Positions 52,786 through 61,024 of a stretch of 64,000 bases of DNA are shown piece after piece. The notes under the pieces were generated by a model, which saw nothing but the letters and a program-made list of their open reading frames with translations, made no database searches and had not been told where the DNA came from. The translations under genes were made by a program, and so were the position numbers. Position 1 is the stretch's first letter. The number at the start of each line of letters is the position of its first letter. The DNA comes from Pseudomonas lini (GTDB lineage Bacteria > Pseudomonadota > Gammaproteobacteria > Pseudomonadales > Pseudomonadaceae), in the NCBI RefSeq assembly GCF_001042905.1, contig NZ_JYLB01000006.1, forward strand, positions 62,001 to 126,000, in the 5' to 3' direction.

Positions 52786-53229
52786 GGTCGGATTCCTTTA
52801 CAGATCGAAGGCCCATCTGCAAGTGCAGTCTGGAAAAGGCTTACCCTAGTAGGCTCTTTTGCAAATGACTATCCCCTTTTTCGTTTTAAGGGGACTATGG
52901 GCGCTTGTTTCCGTGATGCGGGCCGAGGAAAACCCGGAATCGGTCGGTTGGCCGATTCTCTGCGACGAGCGGTCTTCATTGACCACAGCCTTTATCCAAG
53001 GCGCCCGCCGCCCGAAAAATGGGGAATTTATCGAGTCCGCGCACACGGAATGTTGTTGCTCTCCAGTCTTTCTGGTATAAAGCAGCGCTCTTTTCTAGGG
53101 GCCCGGTTCCTTCACTGTAGGTGTAGCCGGTAAGACCTCTAAAGAAACGCGGCGCCTGGCGCCAAATGACTGAGAGATTAAGCGGCCAACCCATGCCGGG
53201 TTGGGCATGTGGTTTTAGAGGGCTGAGGC
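52786..53229 (+). promoter_or_regulatory. Long intergenic region with rpmB promoter and leader hairpins
   Basis: This 444-base gap holds no convincing gene; a 73-codon frame from 52859 lacks a ribosome site and looks like chance. A strong sigma-70 promoter TTGTTG (53053-53058), 17-base spacer, TATAAA (53076-53081) drives rpmB-rpmG. The ~140-base leader contains GGCGCC-T-GGCGCC near 53149 and CCAACCC-ATGCC-GGGTTGG at 53186-53204, just before rpmB. CCCC-GGGG arms around 52873-52895 may form another hairpin. Confidence 0.7.
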
Positions 53230-53463
53230 ATGTCGAGAGTATGTCAAGTTACCGGTAAGGGTCCGGTGACTGGGAATAACATTTCCCACGCAAACAACAA
53301 AACCCGTCGTCGTTTCCTGCCGAACCTGCAGCATCACCGCTTCTGGGTTGAAGAAGAGAAACGTTTCGTGCGTCTGCGCGTATCTGCCAAAGGCATGCGT
53401 ATCATCGACAAGCGTGGCATCACTGTCGTGCTGGCCGAAATCCGCAAAGCTGGCAAGATCTAA
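53230..53463 (+). CDS. rpmB: 50S ribosomal protein L28
   Basis: Encodes 77 residues. MSRVCQVTGKGPVTGNNISH and NKTRRRFLPNLQHHRFWVEE are diagnostic of L28. It is the first gene of the rpmB-rpmG operon, preceded by a leader with hairpins, and rpmG follows after 11 bases. Confidence 0.97.
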   Translation: MSRVCQVTGKGPVTGNNISHANNKTRRRFLPNLQHHRFWVEEEKRFVRLRVSAKGMRIIDKRGITVVLAEIRKAGKI

Positions 53464-53474
53464 GGGAGCTAATC

Positions 53475-53630
53475 ATGCGTGAATTGATTCGTTTGATTTC
53501 GAGCGCCGGTACTGGTCACTTCTACACTACCGACAAGAACAAGCGCACTACTCCGGACAAAATCGAGATCAAGAAATTTGATCCGGTTGTTCGTAAGCAC
53601 GTGATCTACAAAGAAGGCAAAATCAAGTAA
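53475..53630 (+). CDS. rpmG: 50S ribosomal protein L33
   Basis: Encodes 51 residues (MRELIRLISSAGTGHFYTTD, FDPVVRKHVIYKEGKIK) typical of the zinc-free L33 form, which lacks the CxxC pairs. AAGGGAG precedes the ATG at 53475. It is followed by a strong terminator. Confidence 0.97.
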   Translation: MRELIRLISSAGTGHFYTTDKNKRTTPDKIEIKKFDPVVRKHVIYKEGKIK

Positions 53631-53652
53631 TTGATTTTTCCCTCTTACGAAA

Positions 53653-53684
53653 AAGGCCCGTATCGCGAGATATGGGCCTTTTTT
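53653..53684 (+). terminator. Rho-independent terminator of rpmB-rpmG
   Basis: AAGGCCCGTAT and ATATGGGCCTT form an 11-pair stem (one G-T wobble) around six bases, followed by TTTTTT. It starts 22 bases after the rpmG stop. Confidence 0.9.
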
Positions 53685-53720
53685 GTTGCCTGTCTATTTT
53701 GTATTGCCTGGACCGGCCTC

Positions 53721-53795
53721 TTCGCGAGCAAGCCCGCTCCCACATTGGATTTGTGAACGACGCAGATCAAATGTGGGAGCGGGCTTGCTCGCGAA
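53721..53795. repeat. REPIN doublet (GTGGGAGCGGGCTTGC type)
   Basis: TTCGCGAGCAAGCCCGCTCC at 53721 is mirrored by TGTGGGAGCGGGCTTGCTCG from 53772 to 53795. The right arm overlaps the 3' end of the cupin gene and supplies its last codons. Confidence 0.92.
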
Positions 53796-54183
53796 GGGGC
53801 CGGCCGGGGCAGCACAAGTTCTCAGGCCTTCTGTCAAACACCACATAGATCTTGCGGCACGGCTCCAGCACTTCCCAGGTGCCTTTGAAACCGGCCGGAA
53901 TCACGAAGCGATCGCCCACACGCAGGGTCTTGGCGTTGCCATCGCCGTCGCGCAGCACTGAAACCCCTTGGACGATTTCGCAGTATTCGTGCTCGGTGTA
54001 GTTCACTAGCCACTGGCCGACTTCGCCTTCCCAGACACCTGCACTCATCTGGCCGCACGGGCTGTTGTAGTGGTTGTACACCGCTTGCTCGGGGTCGCCC
54101 TTGAGGACTTTTGCCGGGTCGGGCCGATAACGATCGGGCTGGGTGTTGGCCTGGCTGAAATCGACGATATCCTGAATGCTCAT
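53767..54183 (-). CDS. Cupin-domain protein
   Basis: Encodes 138 residues with a single cupin barrel (HEYCEIVQGVSVLRDGDG, VGDRFVIPAGFKGTWEV) resembling cupin_3 proteins. The C-terminal tail (about 13 residues, ending REQARSHI) and the stop codon are provided by an inserted REP arm; the cupin itself is complete. The substrate is unknown. It is divergent from kauB; in PAO1 an unnamed gene occupies a similar place. Confidence 0.85.
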   Translation of the reverse strand: MSIQDIVDFSQANTQPDRYRPDPAKVLKGDPEQAVYNHYNSPCGQMSAGVWEGEVGQWLVNYTEHEYCEIVQGVSVLRDGDGNAKTLRVGDRFVIPAGFKGTWEVLEPCRKIYVVFDRRPENLCCPGRPLREQARSHI

Positions 54184-54410
54184 GCTGGTATTCCCCCGTG
54201 ATTGCGCTGGAAAATTGAAAGTCTATGTTTATTAAAATGAACATCGCAAGGCCGTTTGCTGGCCTTGTGTCAAATATATTGAAACTTTACCGGCCGCTGG
54301 TTTAGGGTAACGGTTGCCTTGAGCCGAAAAGCAGGCTGGCCGGGCAGAATTCCTGACAGCGCCCGCATAGAACGCGGGGCACTCGTATTCAATAAGAGGA
54401 GGACACTCGA

Positions 54411-55904
54411 ATGACCACCCTGACTCGTGCCGACTGGGAACAACGGGCTCGCGATCTGAAGATCGAAGGCCGCGCCTACATCAATGGCGAATACACCGAT
54501 GCCGTCTCCGGTGAGACTTTCGAGTGCATCAGCCCGGTCGATGGCCGTCTGCTGGGCAAGATTGCCAGCTGTGACGCCGCCGATGCCCAACGTGCCGTGG
54601 ACAACGCCCGCGCCACTTTCAATTCCGGCGCTTGGTCGCGCCTGGCGCCGACCAAACGCAAAGCCACCATGATTCGTTTTGCCGGCCTGCTGAAACAGCA
54701 CGCCGAAGAGCTGGCCCTGCTCGAAACCCTGGACATGGGCAAGCCGATCAGCGATTCCCTGTACATCGACGTTCCCGGCGCGGCGCAAGCCCTGAGCTGG
54801 AGCGGTGAAGCCATCGACAAGATCTACGACGAGGTCGCCGCCACTCCGCACGATCAGCTGGGTCTGGTGACACGCGAGCCGGTCGGCGTGGTCGGTGCGA
54901 TCGTGCCGTGGAACTTCCCGTTGATGATGGCCTGCTGGAAACTCGGCCCGGCGCTATCCACCGGTAACTCGGTGATCCTCAAACCTTCCGAAAAATCGCC
55001 GCTGACGGCCATTCGCATTGCGGCGCTGGCCGTTGAAGCCGGTATCCCGAAAGGTGTGCTGAACGTGCTGCCGGGCTACGGTCACACCGTCGGCAAGGCC
55101 CTGGCCCTGCACAACGACGTCGACACCCTGGTGTTCACCGGTTCGACCAAGATCGCCAAGCAACTGCTGATCTACTCCGGCGAATCGAACATGAAGCGCG
55201 TCTGGCTCGAAGCTGGCGGCAAGAGCCCGAACATCGTGTTCGCTGATGCGCCGGACCTGCAAGCCGCCGCCGAAGCCGCTGCCGGTGCCATCGCCTTCAA
55301 CCAGGGCGAAGTCTGCACTGCTGGTTCGCGCCTGTTGGTCGAGCGTTCGATCAAGGACAAATTCCTGCCGCTGGTGATCGAAGCCCTGAAAACCTGGAAG
55401 CCGGGCAATCCGCTGGACCCTGCGACCAACGTCGGTGCACTGGTGGACACCCAGCAGATGAACACTGTGTTGTCCTACATCGAATCCGGTCACACCGATG
55501 GCGCCAAACTGGTGGCTGGCGGTAAGCGCATTCTTCAGGAAACCGGTGGCACTTACGTTGAACCGACGATTTTTGATGGCGTAAGCAACGCGATGAAAAT
55601 CGCCCAGGAAGAGATCTTCGGGCCAGTGTTGTCGGTCATCACCTTCGACAGCGCTGAAGAAGCCATCCAGATCGCTAACGACACACCTTACGGTCTGGCT
55701 GCGGCGGTCTGGACCGCTGACATCTCCAAGGCTCACCTGACCGCCAAGGCTTTGCGCGCCGGTAGCGTGTGGGTCAATCAGTACGACGGCGGCGACATGA
55801 CCGCGCCGTTCGGTGGCTTCAAACAGTCCGGCAACGGTCGCGACAAATCGCTGCACGCGTTCGACAAGTACACCGAGCTGAAGGCGACCTGGATCAAGTT
55901 GTAA
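54411..55904 (+). CDS. kauB: Aldehyde dehydrogenase KauB/PauC (polyamine and guanidinobutyraldehyde catabolism)
   Basis: Encodes 497 residues of NAD-dependent aldehyde dehydrogenase. VPWNFPLMMACWKLGPAL, FTGSTKIAKQLL, LEAGGKSPN (catalytic Glu) and NQGEVCTAGSRLLV (catalytic Cys near residue 302) are intact. Length and setting near a pauB-like oxidase match kauB/pauC (PA5312 as I recall), which oxidises aminoaldehydes from putrescine-type amines and 4-guanidinobutyraldehyde. AGAGGAGGACA precedes the ATG. Confidence 0.9.
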   Translation: MTTLTRADWEQRARDLKIEGRAYINGEYTDAVSGETFECISPVDGRLLGKIASCDAADAQRAVDNARATFNSGAWSRLAPTKRKATMIRFAGLLKQHAEELALLETLDMGKPISDSLYIDVPGAAQALSWSGEAIDKIYDEVAATPHDQLGLVTREPVGVVGAIVPWNFPLMMACWKLGPALSTGNSVILKPSEKSPLTAIRIAALAVEAGIPKGVLNVLPGYGHTVGKALALHNDVDTLVFTGSTKIAKQLLIYSGESNMKRVWLEAGGKSPNIVFADAPDLQAAAEAAAGAIAFNQGEVCTAGSRLLVERSIKDKFLPLVIEALKTWKPGNPLDPATNVGALVDTQQMNTVLSYIESGHTDGAKLVAGGKRILQETGGTYVEPTIFDGVSNAMKIAQEEIFGPVLSVITFDSAEEAIQIANDTPYGLAAAVWTADISKAHLTAKALRAGSVWVNQYDGGDMTAPFGGFKQSGNGRDKSLHAFDKYTELKATWIKL

Positions 55905-55955
55905 GTCAGTAAGGGAGCCCGATTGAACATCGGGCTCCTGAAGGACACAGATCCC

Positions 55956-56120
55956 TGTGGGAGCGGGCTTGTGTGGCGAGGGGGCTTGCCCCCGTTCGGC
56001 TGCGAAGCAGTCGCAAAATCGTTGCGCGCGGCGTACTTGATGCACCGCAATTGCAGGTTTTGGGGCCGCTCCGCGACCCAACGGGGGCAAGCCCCCTCGC
56101 CACACAAGCCCACTCCCACA
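55956..56120. repeat. Composite nested REPIN
   Basis: Outer arms TGTGGGAGCGGGCTTG (55956) and its near inverse (to 56120) enclose GGCGAGGGGGCTTGCCCCCG and its exact inverse, around a short unique core. It has the same plan as the element at 51038-51180 with a different core. Confidence 0.88.
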
Positions 56121-56163
56121 CTGTTTTGTGCTGTACATAAAAATATCCACAGGAGTGTGGAAC

Positions 56164-57306
56164 ATGCGTTGGGCGACGTATTTCGCCGTTTTGGCGTCTG
56201 TCTTGAGCGTCGGCCTGGCCCTGGGTGTCAGCATGCCGTTGGTATCGCTGCGTCTGGAAGGCTGGGGTTACGGCTCGTTCGCGATCGGCGTGATGGCGGC
56301 GATGCCGGCCATTGGCGTACTGCTGGGGGCGAAAATTTCCAGCCACCTCGCAGCCCGTCTTGGCACGGCTAATCTGATGCGCCTTTGCCTGTGGGCCGGG
56401 GCGGTCTCCATCGGCTTGCTTGCGCTGTGGCTGAGCTATCCGATCTGGCTGGTGCTGCGGTTGATGATCGGGGTGATCCTGACCCTCGTCTTCATCCTCG
56501 GCGAAAGCTGGATCAACCAACTGGTGGTCGAGCAATGGCGCGGTCGGCTGGTGGCGCTGTATGGCAGTAGCTATGCGCTGAGTCAGTTGGCCGGGCCGTT
56601 GCTGTTGGGCGCATTGGGCACCGAGCACGATTACGGCTTCTGGGTTGGTGTCGGTTTACTGATGACGTCACCGCTCCTGCTGCTGGGTCGCGGCGGAGCA
56701 CCCACCAGCGAAGCCTGCAGCGTAACCCTCGGTGACTTGTTGACCTTCTGCCGCGGCTTGCCGGCAATTGCCTGGGCGGTATCGCTGTTCGCGGCGTTTG
56801 AAGCGATGATCCTGACTTTGCTGCCGGTTTACTGCCTGCGCCAGGGCTTCACCACGGAAATCGCCTTGGCGATGGTCAGCACGGTGGTGGTGGGTGATGC
56901 CTTGCTGCAGTTGCCGATTGGTGCGCTGGCCGATCGCTTGTCGCGGCGTACATTGTTTACCGGTTGCGCGATGCTCTTGCTGCTGTCGAGCCTGGCGATT
57001 CCATTGCTGATCGACACGCTACTGATCTGGCCGCTGTGGGTGTTGTTTGGCGCCAGTGCCGGCGGGTTATTCACCTTGTCGCTGATCCTGATCGGCGAAC
57101 GTTATCGCGACGATGCCTTGGTGCGCGCCAATGCCCATATCGCCCAGCTATGGGGAATTGGTTGCCTGATCGGGCCCTTGGCGGCCGGTGCCGGGAGCCA
57201 GTGGATCAGCGGGCATGCCTTGCCATTGCTGATGGCGGCGGGCGCGTTGGGGCTGGTGATTCTGGTGTCGCGGCAAGGGGCGTTTGGTGTGGTGCAGCCG
57301 GCATAG
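56164..57306 (+). CDS. Major facilitator superfamily transporter
   Basis: Encodes 380 residues with about twelve membrane helices. MRWATYFAVLASVLSVGLALG begins the first helix, and the loop motifs AARLGTANLMR and ALADRLSRRTLF fit MFS drug/metabolite transporters. ATG 56164 has AGGAG nine bases upstream. It stands alone behind a REPIN. The substrate is unknown. Confidence 0.9.
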   Translation: MRWATYFAVLASVLSVGLALGVSMPLVSLRLEGWGYGSFAIGVMAAMPAIGVLLGAKISSHLAARLGTANLMRLCLWAGAVSIGLLALWLSYPIWLVLRLMIGVILTLVFILGESWINQLVVEQWRGRLVALYGSSYALSQLAGPLLLGALGTEHDYGFWVGVGLLMTSPLLLLGRGGAPTSEACSVTLGDLLTFCRGLPAIAWAVSLFAAFEAMILTLLPVYCLRQGFTTEIALAMVSTVVVGDALLQLPIGALADRLSRRTLFTGCAMLLLLSSLAIPLLIDTLLIWPLWVLFGASAGGLFTLSLILIGERYRDDALVRANAHIAQLWGIGCLIGPLAAGAGSQWISGHALPLLMAAGALGLVILVSRQGAFGVVQPA

Positions 57307-57312
57307 ATCAAA

Positions 57313-57381
57313 AGATCGCAGCCTTCGGCAGCTCCTACATTTGAAATGCGATCCCTGTAGGAGCTGCCGAAGGCTGCGATC
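57313..57381. repeat. REPIN doublet (GATCGCAGCC type)
   Basis: AGATCGCAGCCTTCGGCAGC at 57313 is mirrored by its inverse to 57381, with a 16-base core. It lies between convergent genes and probably terminates both. Confidence 0.92.
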
Positions 57382-57394
57382 CTGGCAATTTAAG

Positions 57395-59008
57395 CTACAA
57401 CATCCGCTCCAGCCCAACCATGCTGCTGAGCCATGAATTGAAGTGTCTCCACCAACCTCCCGGTTCTTCGGTCAATGTGTGCTGCTTGCCGTCATCTTCG
57501 GTGACCCAGACGATCTGACCCTTTTCCAGTCGGGCGTGGTAGCTGAGGGCAGGCGCCATGCCCTCCAGTGCCAGTTCGCGCACCCGCCCGGCAAGCTGCG
57601 GGTTGTCCACCAATACCCCGACTTCGGTGTTCCACAGTACCGAGCGCGGGTCGAAATTGAACGAGCCGATGAAGGCTTTCTGTCGGTCGAAAATCATCGC
57701 CTTGCTGTGCAGGCTGGAGTCGGAACTACGGTAAGAGCTGCTCCCGCTGTGAAACAGGCTCGGTCCGCTGCCGCCATTGTCTCCATTGTCGCCGGGCTGG
57801 CGGCGTAATTCGAACAGCTGCACGCCATGCTCCAGTAAGGCTTTGCGATAAGGTGCGTAACCACCGTGCGTGGCCGGTACATCGGTGGCTTCCAGTGAAT
57901 TGGTCAGCAAACTCACCGACACGCCTGCATCAGCGCGACCGGTCAGGTACACCAGCCCCGATTGGCCGGGCACGATGTAAGCCGAAACCATGATCAGCTC
58001 CTTGCTGACCCCATTGAGTTCGGGCGCCAACTGGGTGGTCAGCAACAAGTGCGGATCCGGCTCGCCCTTGGACAATACCTTGCTCGGTGCGTCCCACAAC
58101 GCCTGGTTCCACGCCCAGATCAACTCCCGGCGCCAGACATCCAGGCGCGGGTGAGTGGTGTAGGCCATCAACTGCTGATAAAGGGCATGGTTCTGTTTGC
58201 GCGTTTCCTCCAGGGATTCGTCCAGTCGGGTCCGGGTGTTTCTCAGATCCCTGGCTGTCGGCTTGCTTGAGAGAAACTGTTCGATCGGCTTGCTCAGGGC
58301 GCTGTTCCAGTACTGGTCGAAGCTGTGCCCCAATTGCTCTGCAACCGGGCCCACGCTGAGCATGTCGATGTCGGTGAAATTCAGGTTGGGCTCAGCGTCG
58401 AAATACTCGTCCCCCAGGTTGCGCCCGCCAACGATCGCAGCGCTGTTGTCCGCCACCCACAGTTTGTTGTGCATGCGCCGGTGTTGCAGCGACAGGTTGA
58501 AGAATCGGCCCATGGTTCGCGTAACGACGGTGCTGCGGCCCAGGTGCAGCGGGTTGAACACGCGGATCTGAATCTTCGGGTGGGCGGCGAGGGTTGCGAT
58601 GATCCGGTCCAGGCCATCGCTGGTGGTGTCGTCGAGCAGAATCCGCACCCGCACGCCGCGGTCGGCGGCGTTGAGCAGTTCGCTCACCAGTATTCGTGTG
58701 CTGATGCCGTCATGGACGATGTAGTACTGCAGATCGAGGCTGCTTTGGGCGTTGCGAATCAGCTCGGCGCGGGCGGTGAAGGCTTCGGCGCTATCGGAGA
58801 GCAAGCGAAAGCCCGATTGGCCCTTATGGGGGGCGGCCTGTGCCTGGATCGAACGGCCGAACGCTGAATCGGCCGCCGGCAGGGCCTGACTCGGTTCGCG
58901 AGGGACGTTGAGTGTCGCGCAGCCACCCAGGAACGAGGCGAGTAACAGAAGAGCGAGCAAGGGCTGTCTGATTCTCACGGCGCGTGTTCCGGTGGTGGCG
59001 GTTAGCAT
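57395..59008 (-). CDS. Phospholipase D-family lipoprotein (cardiolipin synthase-like)
   Basis: Encodes 537 residues with a lipoprotein signal (LALLLLASFLGGC). Two HKD motifs are intact: HNKLWVADNSAAIVGG and HSKAMIFDRQKAFIG, each followed by the conserved Gly/Asn block. The architecture fits PLD/cardiolipin-synthase-like enzymes acting on phospholipids in the envelope; lipidation is unusual for ClsA-type synthases. The substrate is inferred. Confidence 0.88.
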   Translation of the reverse strand: MLTATTGTRAVRIRQPLLALLLLASFLGGCATLNVPREPSQALPAADSAFGRSIQAQAAPHKGQSGFRLLSDSAEAFTARAELIRNAQSSLDLQYYIVHDGISTRILVSELLNAADRGVRVRILLDDTTSDGLDRIIATLAAHPKIQIRVFNPLHLGRSTVVTRTMGRFFNLSLQHRRMHNKLWVADNSAAIVGGRNLGDEYFDAEPNLNFTDIDMLSVGPVAEQLGHSFDQYWNSALSKPIEQFLSSKPTARDLRNTRTRLDESLEETRKQNHALYQQLMAYTTHPRLDVWRRELIWAWNQALWDAPSKVLSKGEPDPHLLLTTQLAPELNGVSKELIMVSAYIVPGQSGLVYLTGRADAGVSVSLLTNSLEATDVPATHGGYAPYRKALLEHGVQLFELRRQPGDNGDNGGSGPSLFHSGSSSYRSSDSSLHSKAMIFDRQKAFIGSFNFDPRSVLWNTEVGVLVDNPQLAGRVRELALEGMAPALSYHARLEKGQIVWVTEDDGKQHTLTEEPGGWWRHFNSWLSSMVGLERML

Positions 59009-59033
59009 ATGGACGCCGGATCCCGCGGAAAGG

Positions 59034-60455
59034 TCAGTCGGTTTGCGCCAGCAGTTTGATCGCCGCCGCGCCGACCTTGCGCACCGCTTCTTCGATCTGT
59101 GGTGTTGGTTTGGCTGCGTAGTTCATTCGCAGGCAATTACGGTATTTACCCGAGGCGGAAAAGATACTGCCGACAGCAATCTGTACGCCTTGATCATGCA
59201 GCGCCCGATTGAGTTTCAGGGTGTCGAAGCCCTCCGGCAGTTCGACCCACAGCATGAAGCTGCCTTGCGGACGGCTGGCCCGGGTGCCGGCGGGAAAATA
59301 GCGGGTCACCCAGTCGATCATTGCGTCGCGATTGCGCTGGTATTGCGTGCGCATCTTCCGCAAATGCGGTTCGAAATGCCCCGCCTTGAGAAATTCGGCA
59401 ATCGCAATCTGCGGTTGCGGCGCGGTGGAGCCGGTGCTGATGTACTTCATGTGCAGCACCCGTTCCAGATAACGGCCCGGTGCGACCCAGCCAATGCGCA
59501 GGCCTGGTGCCAAAGTCTTGGAAAAAGAACTGCAGAGCAAAACGCGGCCGTCTTCGTCGAAGGATTTGATCGTGCGGGGGCGCGGGTAGGTGTAGGCCAG
59601 TTCGCCATACACATCGTCCTCGATAATCGCCACGTCGAATCGCTGTGCGAGCGTCAACAACGCACGTTTGCGTGACTCCGGCATGATGTAGCCCAGCGGG
59701 TTGTTGCAGTTGGGGGTCAACTGTATGGCTTTGATCGGCCATTGCTCCAACGCCAGTTCCAAAGCTTCGAGGCTGATGCCGGTGAGCGGATCAGTGGGAA
59801 TTTCCAGCGCTTTCATGCCCAGGCCTTTGAGCGTCTGCATGGCGCCGTGAAAGCTTGGCGAATCCACGGCGACAATGTCGCCCGGTTCGCAGATGGAGCG
59901 GATGCTAGTGGATAGAGCTTCGTGACAACCGGTGGTGATCACCAGATCGTTGGCGCTCAACTGGCAGCCGGAATCGAGCATCAGCCGCGCGATCTGTTCG
60001 CGCAGTTCGAGGGTGCCGCAGATGTTGTCGTAATACAGACCGGGCATGTCCTGCCGACGGCTGATTCGCGCCAGGTTGCGCAGCAGCGGTTTCATGGTCG
60101 GCGTGGTGATGTCCGGCATGCCGCGACCTAGTTGCACGACATCTTTGCGCGGTACGGCGCGGATCAGTTCCAGCACTTGATCCCACTGCGAAATATCCAC
60201 TGGTCGTTGGGCTGGCCGGCCGACCACTGGCAGCTCCGGCAGTTCGCGACTCACCGGTACGAAGTAGCCGGACTTGGGTTTGGGCATCGCCAGACCAACG
60301 TCTTCCAGCACTCGATAGGCCTGTTGCACCGTGCTCAGGCTGACCCCGTGTTCGACACTCAGTGCCCGCACCGAGGGCAACCGGTCGCCGGGGCGATAGA
60401 AGCCCTGTTCGATACGCGTGCCGAGCAATTCGGCGAGGTTGACGTAAAGGGTCAT
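59034..60455 (-). CDS. MocR-type GntR regulator with aminotransferase-like domain
   Basis: Encodes 473 residues. The N-terminal GntR HTH (RIEQGFYRPGDRLPSVRALS, SLSTVQQAYRVLEDVG) is followed by a fold-type I aminotransferase domain with the PLP lysine in CSSFSKTLAPGLRIGW near residue 312. MocR regulators sense amino-acid-like ligands through PLP. It is divergent from a DUF1127 gene; repeats in the intergenic region may be its operator. Confidence 0.93.
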   Translation of the reverse strand: MTLYVNLAELLGTRIEQGFYRPGDRLPSVRALSVEHGVSLSTVQQAYRVLEDVGLAMPKPKSGYFVPVSRELPELPVVGRPAQRPVDISQWDQVLELIRAVPRKDVVQLGRGMPDITTPTMKPLLRNLARISRRQDMPGLYYDNICGTLELREQIARLMLDSGCQLSANDLVITTGCHEALSTSIRSICEPGDIVAVDSPSFHGAMQTLKGLGMKALEIPTDPLTGISLEALELALEQWPIKAIQLTPNCNNPLGYIMPESRKRALLTLAQRFDVAIIEDDVYGELAYTYPRPRTIKSFDEDGRVLLCSSFSKTLAPGLRIGWVAPGRYLERVLHMKYISTGSTAPQPQIAIAEFLKAGHFEPHLRKMRTQYQRNRDAMIDWVTRYFPAGTRASRPQGSFMLWVELPEGFDTLKLNRALHDQGVQIAVGSIFSASGKYRNCLRMNYAAKPTPQIEEAVRKVGAAAIKLLAQTD

Positions 60456-60490
60456 AGCGCAGTCTCGGGGTGGGTGATTCGGTTAACCAG

Positions 60491-60571
60491 TACAGATGGG
60501 GCAAAAATATGTGATTCAGAGGCTGAAACGAAAAATCTGTATGGAGTTAATACACCATCGTTGAATCTGTA
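60491..60571. promoter_or_regulatory. Putative MocR operator repeats
   Basis: AATCTGTA occurs at 60534-60541 and 60564-60571 in direct orientation with a 30-base period, and an inverted TACAGAT lies at 60491-60497. They are in the 179-base gap between the MocR gene and the divergent DUF1127 gene, where such regulators bind. Confidence 0.5.
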
Positions 60572-60634
60572 ATGCTTTTCGCCGTCCGCGCATCATGAAA
60601 GCTCTGGCTACCCAAGTAAACAGGAGCAATGAAA

Positions 60635-60880
60635 ATGAACGGCTTGAGCGATGTGCGGCTGACGTTACACAGTCAGGAACTGGCGGCAGGGCAAAAAAAC
60701 GGCGCACGCGAGGCGGTCATGCGCAACGCACCGTCCGGCCTGGGTCGCTGGGGCCTGTTCTGGCATCGTCTGCACACGCGCAAGGCGTTGCTGGAATTGA
60801 CGCCGGAGCAGCTCAGGGATGTCGGATTGAGTCAGGAGCAGGCGTTGGAGGAGGGGCTTAAACCGTTCTGGCGGATCTGA
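60635..60880 (+). CDS. DUF1127 family small protein
   Basis: Encodes 81 residues. The C-terminal part (WHRLHTRKALLELTPEQLRDVGLSQEQALEEGLKPFW) is a clear DUF1127 domain, found in small proteobacterial proteins of uncertain function, some linked to RNA or phosphate metabolism. The ATG at 60635 has AGGAG eight bases upstream; the ATG at 60629 is too close. It is divergent from the MocR gene and may be its target. Confidence 0.88.
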   Translation: MNGLSDVRLTLHSQELAAGQKNGAREAVMRNAPSGLGRWGLFWHRLHTRKALLELTPEQLRDVGLSQEQALEEGLKPFWRI

Positions 60881-60903
60881 GTTTTGCGGTGTTCTTTAAA
60901 TCG

Positions 60904-60997
60904 ATTCGCGAGCAAGCCCGCTCCCACATTTGATCGTCAACGAACGCAGATTTTGTGTTCGACAACGATTAAATGTGGGAGCGGGCTTGCTCGCGAA
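60904..60997. repeat. REPIN doublet (GTGGGAGCGGGCTTGC type)
   Basis: ATTCGCGAGCAAGCCCGCTC at 60904 is mirrored by TGTGGGAGCGGGCTTGCTCG from 60974 to 60997, with a 45-base core. It lies between convergent genes. Confidence 0.92.
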
Positions 60998-61024
60998 GGC
61001 GTCGATACAGACGCCGAAAATCTT

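Noticed and set aside
52859..53080. 73-codon frame upstream of rpmB
   Set aside because: No ribosome site, and the frame runs over the -35 and -10 elements of the rpmB promoter.
55956..56120. CRISPR-like repeat cluster
   Set aside because: The repeats are inverted pairs (REPINs), not regularly spaced direct repeats with unique spacers, and no cas genes are present.
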